A DNA stretch of 64,000 nucleotides from Pyxidicoccus trucidator. Its GTDB lineage: Bacteria > Myxococcota > Myxococcia > Myxococcales > Myxococcaceae. Positions 24,330-32,977 of the stretch are shown piece after piece. The DNA lies in the NCBI RefSeq assembly GCF_010894435.1, contig NZ_JAAIXZ010000016.1, positions 186,001 to 250,000 on the forward strand, written 5' to 3'. The notes below the pieces were generated by a model, which saw only the letters and a list, made by a program, of their open reading frames with translations, was not told where the DNA came from and made no database searches. Position 1 is the stretch's first letter. Each line of letters opens with the position of its first letter. The position numbers were made by a program, and so were the translations under genes.

Positions 24330-27300
24330 CTAGTCGACCGCCTCTTCCTCGGCGTGTGCATCCTGAAGCCTGCCCAGCAGGACCCTGGCAACCCGAAGCT
24401 CGGAAGAGTCAAGGCCCGGCGGCAGTGGCTCGAGCAGCTCCAACAGCAACCGTTGCGTCTCCCGGCTCCTCCCCTGCTCCCGCAGCAGATGGCACAGGCT
24501 CAGGGTGGCCCGAATCTCGATGCACCGCGCCCCGGACCGCCGGCCAATCCGTATCGCCTCGTGGAATTCCCACAGCGCCCGGGCCGCTTCGCCCTGGCGC
24601 AGCAGCAATTCCCCCTGGAGCCGGTGCAGCTCGGGATCCTCCAGGTGCTCTCCCGTCCTCTCTCCCCAGGCCAGTCCCTCCGCCACCGCGTCCAGCCCCT
24701 CGGGAATCAGCCCCAGCCGCAGGCGCGCATCCGCCAGCAGGCAGAAGAAATAGGTTCCGCCGGACTCCGCGCCCGCCTGCCGGATGCGCTCGAGGTCTCG
24801 CAGCAACAGGCCATAGCCCTCCTCCTGGCGGCCGAGCCGGATGAGTGCCCACCCGCGTAGCGCGGGTGCCCAGCCCTCCCAGGTCGGGAACTGCCCCTGC
24901 TCGAAGATGAAGAGGGCCTTGTCGATGGCCTCCAGCAGCCGGTGCACATCGAACCGGACCCAGTGCATCTGGGCGGCCGCCTGGTACGTCAGCAGCAACG
25001 TGTAGGGGTGGCCCAGCCGCTCGGCACGCTGGAGAGCCCCGTCGATGAGCCGCAGGCTCCGCTCCCGCTCGCAACGGATGGCGCAGGTGATGGCCTCGTA
25101 GGCCTGGGCCATCGCCAGCGGCTCGGACTCGAGCACCCCGAGCGCCTGCGGCATCAGCTCCGCTTCCGAGGCGCCCTGGGCCACGGCCTCGTGGAACAGC
25201 GCCTCGGCCTCCACCACCTCTCCTTGCAGCAGCTGGCTCATCCCCCCCATCAACCGGCCCACGACCAGGAGCTGAGGCACCTGGTCCCGCTGGCCCAGGG
25301 AGACAATCTGCTCCGAGAGCTTGAGCGCCACCGGGAAGTTCAAGCGCATCATGTTCTTGACGAACAGGCTCCTGCACGCGGCCACGAGGATGGGCGTGTC
25401 CCGCACGTCCTGGAAGAGCTCCGGGATGCGCGCGTACAGCTGAGCCACCTCGGGCGCCGCGTAGCTCCGCGCGGAGATGAGGGCCTGACCGAGCAGCACC
25501 AGCAGCCGCAGCTCCTCCTCTACCCGCTGGGCCGCCCGGGGCAGGCGCCTGAACAGCGCGAGCGCCTGCTCCAGATGGGCCGCGGACTCGTCGAACGCCG
25601 AGCGCCGCAGGGCCAACTCCCCGGCCTGGGCCCAGTACTGGATGGCCGGCTTCGACTCTCCCGCCTGGGTGTAGTGGTGGGCGATGAGCTCGGGCGGAGC
25701 GGGGCTGACGCCCTCCCCGGGGTGCTCCAGGAGGAAGGCGACCCGATGGTGGTACTGCCGCCTGCGGGGCTTCTGCAGGGACTCGTAGGCCTCTTCCTGG
25801 ATGAGGGCATGCCTGAACTCGTAGCAGGGCTCCGTGCCATCCACCTTGTGCAGGAGCAGTCCCTCGTCGACCAGCTCCTCGAGCTCCCGGCATAGGGAGG
25901 CGCCATCGCGCTCCACCACGGCCGCCAGCTGCCGCCGCGTGAAGCTGCGGCCAATCACGGCCCCCGTCCAGACCAGCTCCTTCTGCTCCTGGGGGAGCGG
26001 ATCCAACCGGGCCAGGAGCAGCTCCTGCAGGGTGACGGGCAGGGGGCCAATCCCAGACATCTCGGCGCCGGGCACTGCCCGGGTCAGCACCATGCGGGTC
26101 ATCTCCTCGACGAAGAGGGGAATGCCCTCCGTCTGCCGCACCAGGAGCTTGAGCGTCTCCCCTGGCAGGCTGGGCCGGTCCTGGGTGAGCCGCCGCACCA
26201 GCTCGGCGGTGTCCTCCTCCGAGAGTCGCTCCAGCGCGAGCCGCTGGAAGCCGGGATGCCGCCGACAGGAGAACCGCGGCTCGGGCCGTGTGCTCAACAG
26301 CAGGAGCACCCCCGACAGCTCGATGCGCTCCTGCAGCAGCGTGAGCAGCCGCAGGGTGGAAGGGTCGGCCCAGTGCAGGTCCTCCAGGACGAGCAGCAGG
26401 GAGCCCGGCTGGCCCCCTCCCGGAAGTCGTGCGGGCAACCGCAACAGGAAGGTGGCCAGGGTCTCCAGGGTGTGCTCCCGCTGCTGGTCGGGAGACATCA
26501 GGAGGGGCGGCAGGTCCCCGCGTGGGGGGAGGTCCAGGAGTTGCCCGAGCAGGAGCAGTCCCTCCGGATGCGGCAGCTCCAGGACTTTCGATAGCTCCTC
26601 CAGGCGAGCCCACTTCCTCGCGGCTGGCGAGTCCGCCGGGCCCAGCTCGAGCAGGGGTGCCATCCACTCGAGCACCGGATGGAAGGCGCTGCGGCTGAGC
26701 TGGGGCCAGCACTGGCTGGAGATGCAGCGCGCCCCTTCATGGACGGCGTGCTGGCACAGCTCCTGGATGAGCCGGGACTTGCCAATGCCTGCTTCGCCGC
26801 TGAGCAGGACCACCGCTCCGTGCCCCTGGCGGGCGCGCTCCCACCGGGCGAGGAGCTGGCGCAGCTCATCGACCCTGCCCACCAGCGGGGTGAGGCCCCG
26901 GGACAGCGTCCGCCCGAAGCGGGTGGTCTCCGGCCGCTCGTTCAGCAGCCGGTGGATGCCCACCCGCAGCGCGCCCAGCGAGGAGGCGAAGACCTGCTGG
27001 CCCAGCGGCTCTGCCACGAAGCTCCCACGCGCCCCCTGCAAGGTGTTGTCGCTGAGGCTGGCGGTGTTGGGCGCCGCCTGTCTGGCCAGCCAGGTCGCCA
27101 GGCGGGGCGCCTCGCCCTGGATGGAAGGAGCGTGTCCCTTCCCCCCGGCTGGGTCGAGCGCGTCCAGCACCACCATGTCCGTATGCACGCCCACGTGCAC
27201 CGCGAGCTCGGTCTGCTCCGCTTGTGGCAGCTCGCTCGCCACCTTCGCCAGCCCGAGTGCGGCACGCAGCGCGCACAGGACGTCATCCTCGCGGGCGAGC

Positions 27301-28448
27301 GGATAGCCGAAGCAGCCCAGCACCTCGTCTCCCATGCGCAGCGCCACCCACCCCCCGTGCCGCTCGATGACGCGTGAGCAGGCCTGCTGGAAGGCCGCCT
27401 GCAGGTCGCCGAGGTCCTCGGAGTCGAAGGACTCGAGGCACGCCGAGAGTCGGCAACACACCAGCGTTACCTGCCGCCGGTGGGGAATGAAGCGCGGGGG
27501 CGACGCCCCCGAAGAGGGGAACAGGGTCCACTCCAGCATCCTCAGTTGCTCGCGCATCTCGAGCGCGCTCTGGAAGCGACGGGCCGGATTCTTGGCCAGT
27601 GCCCGTGCGAGGAACCAGCTCACCGGGTCAGGCAGGTCCGAGCGACGGCTGCGCACCGGCGGGACGGGCCCGGGCGAGAGGACCCGCTCGCGGAGCACGT
27701 GGAGCTTGTCGGCGGCATAGGGCAGCTCCCCCGTGAGCATCTTGTACAGCAGCAGCCCGGCGGCCCAGGTGTCCGTGCGCAGGTCCTGCGGCTCTCCCCG
27801 CCATTGCTCGGGAGCCATGAAGGCAGGCGTCCCCCCACTGGCCATTTCGGGCGAGGAGTCGAACCGGGCCAGTCCGAAGTCGAGCAGCTTCACCCGCCCG
27901 TCCGGGAGGATGAACACGTTGCTCGGCTTCAGGTCGCGGTGGATGATGTGGTGCGCATGGGCATGCGCCAGCCCGGCCACGACGTCGCCCAGGATTCCCA
28001 GGGCCCGCTGCAGCTCCAACGCGCCGTGCTCCAGCAGCGCGCTGAGTGACTGTCCCTCCAGACACTCCATGATGAGGAAGGGAGAGCCCTTCCATTCCGA
28101 GACATCGAAAATCCGGACGATGTTCTCGTGGTCGAGCTGGGCAACCAGCCGGGCTTCTTTCTGGAGCAGCCTGTCCATCGACTCCTGCGTCAGCGACTGG
28201 CCCGCGGAGAGGAACTTGAGCGCCACGATGCGTTGCAGCACGTGGTCCCGGGCACGGACGACGAGTCCCATGCCCCCCCTGCCAAGCTGCCCGATGATCT
28301 CGAACCGCCTGCCATCCTTCCCCCCGAGCCGATCTCCTGGTTGGGGACCTGGCAGGAGCGGAGCGGACCCGATGACCTCAAGCAGGAAGGAATCTCCGAA
28401 GTCGGAGTCATCCCGGAACCCCAGGCTGGACTCATCGCGTCGACGCAT
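24330..28448 (-). CDS. Ser/Thr kinase - degenerate cyclase - AAA ATPase - TPR fusion
   Basis: This encodes 1372 residues. The kinase domain (about 49-310) is complete: GRGGMGLV, VALKF (Lys 78), IIHRDLKPSN, LLDFGLA and MAPEQ. A class III cyclase-like domain (about 326-500) follows, with VTLVCCRLS where active cyclases have a metal-binding Asp, but RMGDEVLGCFG retained. It is therefore probably a regulatory pseudo-cyclase. An ATPase of the AAA_16 type starts near 520 (GEAGIGKS, 551-558; LLLVLEDLHWAD). TPR-like helices run to the end. The layout matches the TOMM-system kinase/cyclase fusion group, although no TOMM synthesis gene is in this window. The start at 28448 has GAGGGGACGACG before it. 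Confidence 0.85.
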   Translation of the reverse strand: MRRRDESSLGFRDDSDFGDSFLLEVIGSAPLLPGPQPGDRLGGKDGRRFEIIGQLGRGGMGLVVRARDHVLQRIVALKFLSAGQSLTQESMDRLLQKEARLVAQLDHENIVRIFDVSEWKGSPFLIMECLEGQSLSALLEHGALELQRALGILGDVVAGLAHAHAHHIIHRDLKPSNVFILPDGRVKLLDFGLARFDSSPEMASGGTPAFMAPEQWRGEPQDLRTDTWAAGLLLYKMLTGELPYAADKLHVLRERVLSPGPVPPVRSRRSDLPDPVSWFLARALAKNPARRFQSALEMREQLRMLEWTLFPSSGASPPRFIPHRRQVTLVCCRLSACLESFDSEDLGDLQAAFQQACSRVIERHGGWVALRMGDEVLGCFGYPLAREDDVLCALRAALGLAKVASELPQAEQTELAVHVGVHTDMVVLDALDPAGGKGHAPSIQGEAPRLATWLARQAAPNTASLSDNTLQGARGSFVAEPLGQQVFASSLGALRVGIHRLLNERPETTRFGRTLSRGLTPLVGRVDELRQLLARWERARQGHGAVVLLSGEAGIGKSRLIQELCQHAVHEGARCISSQCWPQLSRSAFHPVLEWMAPLLELGPADSPAARKWARLEELSKVLELPHPEGLLLLGQLLDLPPRGDLPPLLMSPDQQREHTLETLATFLLRLPARLPGGGQPGSLLLVLEDLHWADPSTLRLLTLLQERIELSGVLLLLSTRPEPRFSCRRHPGFQRLALERLSEEDTAELVRRLTQDRPSLPGETLKLLVRQTEGIPLFVEEMTRMVLTRAVPGAEMSGIGPLPVTLQELLLARLDPLPQEQKELVWTGAVIGRSFTRRQLAAVVERDGASLCRELEELVDEGLLLHKVDGTEPCYEFRHALIQEEAYESLQKPRRRQYHHRVAFLLEHPGEGVSPAPPELIAHHYTQAGESKPAIQYWAQAGELALRRSAFDESAAHLEQALALFRRLPRAAQRVEEELRLLVLLGQALISARSYAAPEVAQLYARIPELFQDVRDTPILVAACRSLFVKNMMRLNFPVALKLSEQIVSLGQRDQVPQLLVVGRLMGGMSQLLQGEVVEAEALFHEAVAQGASEAELMPQALGVLESEPLAMAQAYEAITCAIRCERERSLRLIDGALQRAERLGHPYTLLLTYQAAAQMHWVRFDVHRLLEAIDKALFIFEQGQFPTWEGWAPALRGWALIRLGRQEEGYGLLLRDLERIRQAGAESGGTYFFCLLADARLRLGLIPEGLDAVAEGLAWGERTGEHLEDPELHRLQGELLLRQGEAARALWEFHEAIRIGRRSGARCIEIRATLSLCHLLREQGRSRETQRLLLELLEPLPPGLDSSELRVARVLLGRLQDAHAEEEAVD

Positions 28449-28612
28449 CGTCGTCCCCTCAGCGGTACGATGATGACCCCAGGCGGGATAGACACTCATT
28501 GCCGGTCGAGCAGCGGTCGGGGCCCTCGCTGCGCCTCCTGGGGAGGACCGGCCCCAGTGAGCGAGCGACCCCAGACCTCCTCAGCTCCTCCGAGCGCGTG
28601 TCACCCGGGGCG

Positions 28613-30277
28613 TCAGTGCGGGGAAGACACGTCCGGCCGCGAGTCCGAGGCGGGAAGTGACCGCGTCGGTTCGCGCTGCCCTTGCGTGAGGAGATGCAGC
28701 TTCAGCTGGTGCCGGACCCGGCGCTCTCGCTTGAGGAAGAGCTTGTAGAGGTACTCGGAGCCCAGGGCGAGCCGCTCCGTCAGGGGAAGCTCTCGCACTT
28801 CGTGCAGCAGGTTCGCCGACAGCTCGGCACGCCGCCGGAGGATGGCGTTGCCACAGGCGGCGGCCGCCGCACGCCAGGGGCCCTCCGGCCGGTCCACCAG
28901 GGCGCGCACGTGCGCCATCAGCGGGCCCGCGGCGGCTTCGTCTCCGGCGCGCAACACCATCACCGGCGAGCGGTGGGGCTCTGTCGTCTGGGCGCAGAGC
29001 TGGACCAGCGCGGTGTCGAGCGTGTCATCGACGAGCAGCATGGCGCCTCCGGTGGCCGGACGCGCTTCGGGTGTGTCCACGACCCAGCCGCCGGTGTTGT
29101 ACACGCGCACGCGTGAGCCGAGCTCCGGCAGCTCCACCTCTTGCGCCAGCGGGTGGTGGGTGTGTCCGTAGGTGAAGATTTGCTCGGTGGGGAAGGGATG
29201 ATTGCGGGCGCTCAGCTCCCGAGCCACCTCCGTCGCGAGCGGCCCTTTCAGGTAGTTGATGACCCCCTCGTCCACCTGTTCCCGGGACGCGAGCGACTGG
29301 CGCACGTCGTTCTCCTCAATGAGGTCCAGGGCCCGCAGGAGAAAGGGCAACAGCAGGCGCTGGCGCAGGCGGCGGCCAAACTTCCGGCCTTTCAGCGAGA
29401 CCAACGCTCCGGCCAGGCGGCTGGCGAGCAGGACCTTTCCCGGGTCCGTCTTGAGCATGTCATAGCTGCGTCGCACCCCCGCGCCCACCCGGCCCTCGCG
29501 GCCGAGGCTGGACCAGAGGAAGTCGATCCACGCGGCGTTGTCCGTCTCCAGCTGGGCAATCGTCGGTGCCTCGTCCGTCTCGCAGTAGATGGCCCGGGCC
29601 AGGGGCGTCATCAGCAGGTAGACGTCATCGGCGAAGTGGCCGTGGTGGGCGAGCAGCATCCGCTGTTGCCGGATGACGCCCAGGTTCGGGTAGCCCAGCA
29701 CCACCCGCAAGTCGGGGTGGGCGGGATGGCGGTGACGCAGCATGCGCGTGAGCAGCGCGTTCTCGGTGGGCTGCTGCTCGGGGAGTGCCCCGGGAGCGGG
29801 GTGGAGCTCGGCGAAGATGAGGGTCGTCGGGGCCGAGGCTTCGAGCGGCGCATCCGGCGAGACGCGCATCATCCGCTCGGCGACGAGCTCGTCACGCGTC
29901 CCCGTCCACAGCTCGTGGTCGTGGTTGCCGGGAATGAAGACGATATTGGGAGAGAAGAGCGCCTCGCCGTCGGCTGGAAAGAGCCGGCTGATGAACTGGT
30001 CGAACCCGTCGAGCGCGACGTGGGTGGGCGCGAGTGCGAGCTCGAAGATGTCGCCGACCAGGACGAGGTAGGGCTTGATGCCGGGAGGATTGGCCCGCGC
30101 GACATCCCGCAAGCACGCCACCAGGCCGTCCAGCGCATCGTTGGCCATGAGCGGCCGCGTGGCGCCATTGCTGGTGGGGTCGCTCAGCAGACTGTTGCGC
30201 TCCCCGAAGTGCAGGTCCGACAGGAAGACGTATTGGACAGCGGCCATGTGTTCCCCCGAAGGGGACGAGATAGCCAT
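28613..30277 (-). CDS. large calcineurin-like metallophosphoesterase
   Basis: This encodes 554 residues from an ATG at 30277, or 544 from the ATG at 30247, which has a better GGGGGA ribosome site. Family blocks are YVFLSDLHFGERN, VLVGDIFELAL, FIPGNHDHELW, LAHHGHFAD and YGHTHHPLA, with all metal ligands present. Between the HGH and GHTHH blocks lies a long helical insertion of about 150 residues, and a C-terminal helical tail follows. The protein is cytoplasmic and its substrate is unknown. It shares the SDLH/GNHD/GHTHH pattern with the smaller enzyme at 21277; together they flank the kinase fusion gene. Confidence 0.8.
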   Translation of the reverse strand: MAISSPSGEHMAAVQYVFLSDLHFGERNSLLSDPTSNGATRPLMANDALDGLVACLRDVARANPPGIKPYLVLVGDIFELALAPTHVALDGFDQFISRLFPADGEALFSPNIVFIPGNHDHELWTGTRDELVAERMMRVSPDAPLEASAPTTLIFAELHPAPGALPEQQPTENALLTRMLRHRHPAHPDLRVVLGYPNLGVIRQQRMLLAHHGHFADDVYLLMTPLARAIYCETDEAPTIAQLETDNAAWIDFLWSSLGREGRVGAGVRRSYDMLKTDPGKVLLASRLAGALVSLKGRKFGRRLRQRLLLPFLLRALDLIEENDVRQSLASREQVDEGVINYLKGPLATEVARELSARNHPFPTEQIFTYGHTHHPLAQEVELPELGSRVRVYNTGGWVVDTPEARPATGGAMLLVDDTLDTALVQLCAQTTEPHRSPVMVLRAGDEAAAGPLMAHVRALVDRPEGPWRAAAAACGNAILRRRAELSANLLHEVRELPLTERLALGSEYLYKLFLKRERRVRHQLKLHLLTQGQREPTRSLPASDSRPDVSSPH

Positions 30278-30399
30278 CCGCCCGTGCTCCGAACAACCCG
30301 ACCGGACGGACGATGGCGCAGCGGCCCTGCTCCGGCGTCAGCCTCGGGAGTGTCCTCCAGCAGAACCTGGAGGCGCTCGTCGAAGGGTTTGCACCAGGG

Positions 30400-31986
30400 C
30401 TACTTTCTCCGGAAGATGGAGCGACCCTCGCGGAGGCACGCGATGAGCGCGTCGCGGCGGAGCCCGTTTGCGTCGACGACCTCGTCCACGAGCCACAGCC
30501 GCACACGGGCGAGGAGCTCATCGTTCCGGAAGAAGTCCTCGTCGGAGCCCAAGCCGGTCTCGAGGTCGCCGCCGAAGCGGATGTCATGGTCCTCGCCGAG
30601 GAAGAGTCGCGCGCGGATGCCGCCGGAGACCATCAAGGACTTGTCATTGCGGAAGCCGTGGATGAGGTCCTCCGCGACGAGGTCCCCGCCGACGAAGAAG
30701 GCCCCGTCCGTGACGAGGCTTCCACACCGCAGCCCTCCGGCGATGGCAACCCGGGAGTCCGGGTCACAGTCCCGGACGAGCCCGGTGACTTCGGCATCCC
30801 CCAGCACGAGCAGGGTGCCAACGATGCGCAGGTGGCCCTCGACGCGGAGGTCGCCCGGGATGACACGGACCTCGCCGGGCCCCACCTCCAGGTCGCCGGA
30901 AACGACCTCCGTGGGAGCTGGGGCTGGAGCCGCTTCGCGCAGCAGCCACGCGGCGGCGTAGAAGCCCCAGGGCTCCACGTTGCGCTTGCGCAGCTCGCGA
31001 GCCCACTCCTCGGCGGTGGGCGGGAGTGGCTCCATCCACCTGTCCAGGGCCTCGACCTTGCCGTCCTCGAAGGCCGTGTCCGACCGCAGCCGCTCCGCGA
31101 CGCGGGCCTTCACGTCCTGCAGCGCCGCCCGGGTGATGCTCATCTCATGCGACCCTCTGGGCGACTCGCCAGCGGGGGGCATCGCGACTCCAGTGAGGGG
31201 CCTGATGGGACGGCGGCGTGCGCCCAGGAGGTCCTCGGCCGCGCGCAGTGCGACGCACGTACGGTCATTCGGTGGGTAGAATTCCGTCGCGATGCGATGG
31301 AGGTCCTGCCAGGTGAGCTCGGCACCCGTCTCCTCGTCACCGAGCCTGGCCACGGACACAGGAGGCGGGGACGTGTACCCGAGGTAGCCGTGGAGAAGAG
31401 GCGAGGCCCACAGCCGTGCGAGCAAGCTGGTGCGCGTGAGCTGCTCGGCGTCGAAGGCCTCGGTCAGCATTGCCTCGAAGACGATGAGCTTCGAGGGAAG
31501 CACGAGCGCGAGGTCCGGCTTCGCGTTGAACACCCCCTGGAGCGCGCCGTAGACGGCGCGGTTCTGCACGTCCAGCGCACTCCCCGGGACGGTGCCCTCG
31601 GGCCCGACCCCGATGGAGAGGCGGTCTGCCTTCGTCCTCACCTGGGCCGGGTGGGTCTGCTTCGGGTCGCGGAGGACCGACGCCAGCTGTGACCACCGGG
31701 TGTGCGGACGTGCCTCGGCAACAAGCCCGACCAGCTCATCCATGCGGCTGGAGACGTCGCTGCCCTTCCACGTCTCGTATGCATCCCGGATGAGGGCGAC
31801 TTCGGCCAGGACCACGGCACCCGCGGCCTCGCCGGGAACGTCCAGGCCACGCACACGGAGGACGGCCAGCACCCGGGCCATCGCGCTCGCCTGGGGCGCG
31901 GTGGCAAGCCTCTCGTGGAGGAGTCGAAAGAGGTGCGAGCAGGCCGCGCGCTCCTCCCGATTGAAGCTGTCGAAGGGAATCTCCAT
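30400..31986 (-). CDS. degenerate nuclease-like domain joined to bactofilin-like domain
   Basis: This encodes 528 residues. The segment near residues 150-185 has FNAKPDLALVLPSKLIVFEA followed by MLTEAFDAEQLTRT, the layout of a PD-(D/E)xK nuclease core. Met stands where the catalytic Lys is expected (FEAML rather than FEAKL). A Pro-rich linker follows, then from about 400 a hydrophobic periodic stretch (GDLRVEGHLRIVGTLLVLGD and similar) of the bactofilin/right-handed beta-helix type. An in-frame ATG at 31143 (MSITRAAL) follows AGAGGG, so the second half could also be made alone. Function is unknown; both assignments are by eye. A start at 32004 is also possible but lacks a ribosome site. Confidence 0.55.
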   Translation of the reverse strand: MEIPFDSFNREERAACSHLFRLLHERLATAPQASAMARVLAVLRVRGLDVPGEAAGAVVLAEVALIRDAYETWKGSDVSSRMDELVGLVAEARPHTRWSQLASVLRDPKQTHPAQVRTKADRLSIGVGPEGTVPGSALDVQNRAVYGALQGVFNAKPDLALVLPSKLIVFEAMLTEAFDAEQLTRTSLLARLWASPLLHGYLGYTSPPPVSVARLGDEETGAELTWQDLHRIATEFYPPNDRTCVALRAAEDLLGARRRPIRPLTGVAMPPAGESPRGSHEMSITRAALQDVKARVAERLRSDTAFEDGKVEALDRWMEPLPPTAEEWARELRKRNVEPWGFYAAAWLLREAAPAPAPTEVVSGDLEVGPGEVRVIPGDLRVEGHLRIVGTLLVLGDAEVTGLVRDCDPDSRVAIAGGLRCGSLVTDGAFFVGGDLVAEDLIHGFRNDKSLMVSGGIRARLFLGEDHDIRFGGDLETGLGSDEDFFRNDELLARVRLWLVDEVVDANGLRRDALIACLREGRSIFRRK

Positions 31987-32266
31987 TCTCGCAATATGCC
32001 CCACCGCCCGCCGGGTGGGACGGGGTGGAAGCCGCGACCGCCGAGTGCGCCAGCCGCGAATTCATTCCATCCATCCCTCTTCTGCGCACATGTCGCGCGC
32101 GCGGCGCGGGAATCACGCCCGAGGTCATATTCACCGTGTCGAGGGGTGGAACGTCTTCTGTGCACGGGGACGGTGAGCGCGGCTCCGGAGGCCGGGTGGT
32201 CCGGCCCGGTGCACCCGCGCGCCGTGAAGGCCGTCGCGCCGTCTCCCTCACGTCAGGAGACTTGTC

Positions 32267-32683
32267 ATGCACTCGGTTCACCAGGCTGTTCATCGCGGTT
32301 CGTCTCACGGTGTCTGGCTTCGGCGCGCGCTGCTCGCCACGGGACTTGTTGCCCTGGCCGTGGGTGTCAGCGGTTGTCCCTCGGAGCCCACCGCGTCGGG
32401 AAGCAAGGCGGCGGAGGCGCCGCCGGCCGACAGGAGCCAGGCGGAGGCGCTGGCGAAGGCCGACAAGTGGCAGGAGGGCGAGGCCTGCGTGGCGAACAAC
32501 GCTCCGGATTGCCCCGCGCAGCATCGCGGGGTGTGTCGCACGGGGCGAGCCCCTGGGTGCTCCCACGACGCCTGCACCGAGGCGAAGAACCAGGCGCGCA
32601 CCAACCTGCGCGCGGTCGTTCCCCAGGAGTGCTACAAGTACATCCAGTCCACGGCCCCCTGCCTCAACGGGCCCGGCTGCTGA
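32267..32683 (+). CDS. Cys-rich lipoprotein of unknown function
   Basis: This encodes 138 residues after CAGGAGACTTGTC. A long basic N-terminus and hydrophobic core end in the lipobox VSGC. After an Ala/Ser-rich linker, the C-terminal half has eight Cys: GEACVANNAPDCPAQHRGVC, GCSHDACTEAK, ECYKYIQS, PCLNGPGC. The pattern suggests a small disulfide-bonded surface domain. I do not recognise the family. Confidence 0.7.
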   Translation: MHSVHQAVHRGSSHGVWLRRALLATGLVALAVGVSGCPSEPTASGSKAAEAPPADRSQAEALAKADKWQEGEACVANNAPDCPAQHRGVCRTGRAPGCSHDACTEAKNQARTNLRAVVPQECYKYIQSTAPCLNGPGC

Positions 32684-32751
32684 GCGTCAGCCAGGGCCTG
32701 GACCGCGCCCCGACCCCCGAAGACCTTGTGGTGCCAAGGGCTCGGCCGGGC

Positions 32752-32822
32752 GAAAAGAAAACCCCGTGGCACCTTGCGGCGCCACGGGGCTCTTTGCTGC
32801 TGGAGGCGGCGGAAATCGAACC
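32752..32822 (-). repeat. displaced copy of the ssrA 3' end plus terminator
   Basis: About 70 bp nearly match 57174-57246: the terminator hairpin (32762-32789), the spacer, and the 3' acceptor strand and T-loop of tmRNA (minus strand TTCGATTTCCGCCGCCTCC). Matching stops inside the T-arm; bases beyond 32823 are unrelated. The differences are an extra A, one missing base in the spacer and one substitution in the T-stem. No matching 5' acceptor strand lies nearby, so this is not a complete tRNA or tmRNA. It is in the same orientation as ssrA 24.4 kb away. The rest of the 294-bp gap (32684-32977) holds no gene. Confidence 0.75.
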
Positions 32823-32977
32823 CTCAGGCAAGGTCCACTGGATGGAGGAGTCGCGAAGTGACGCGCGCCTGGCCAACGTCATCCAGGGGGAGACCGGCAC
32901 CCAGATGGCGGGCTCCTGGGCCTACCTCTGGCCCGAGCAGGTGTGAGCAGGCCGCGGGTGAGGCGGAGGCCGCCCCG

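Noticed and set aside
24330..28448. Active adenylate or guanylate cyclase in the kinase fusion
   Set aside because: The first metal-binding Asp is replaced (VCCRLS), so catalysis is unlikely.
32752..32830. Possible tRNA gene on the minus strand
   Set aside because: Only the 3' acceptor strand and part of a T-arm are present; no matching 5' acceptor, D-arm or anticodon arm lies within range.
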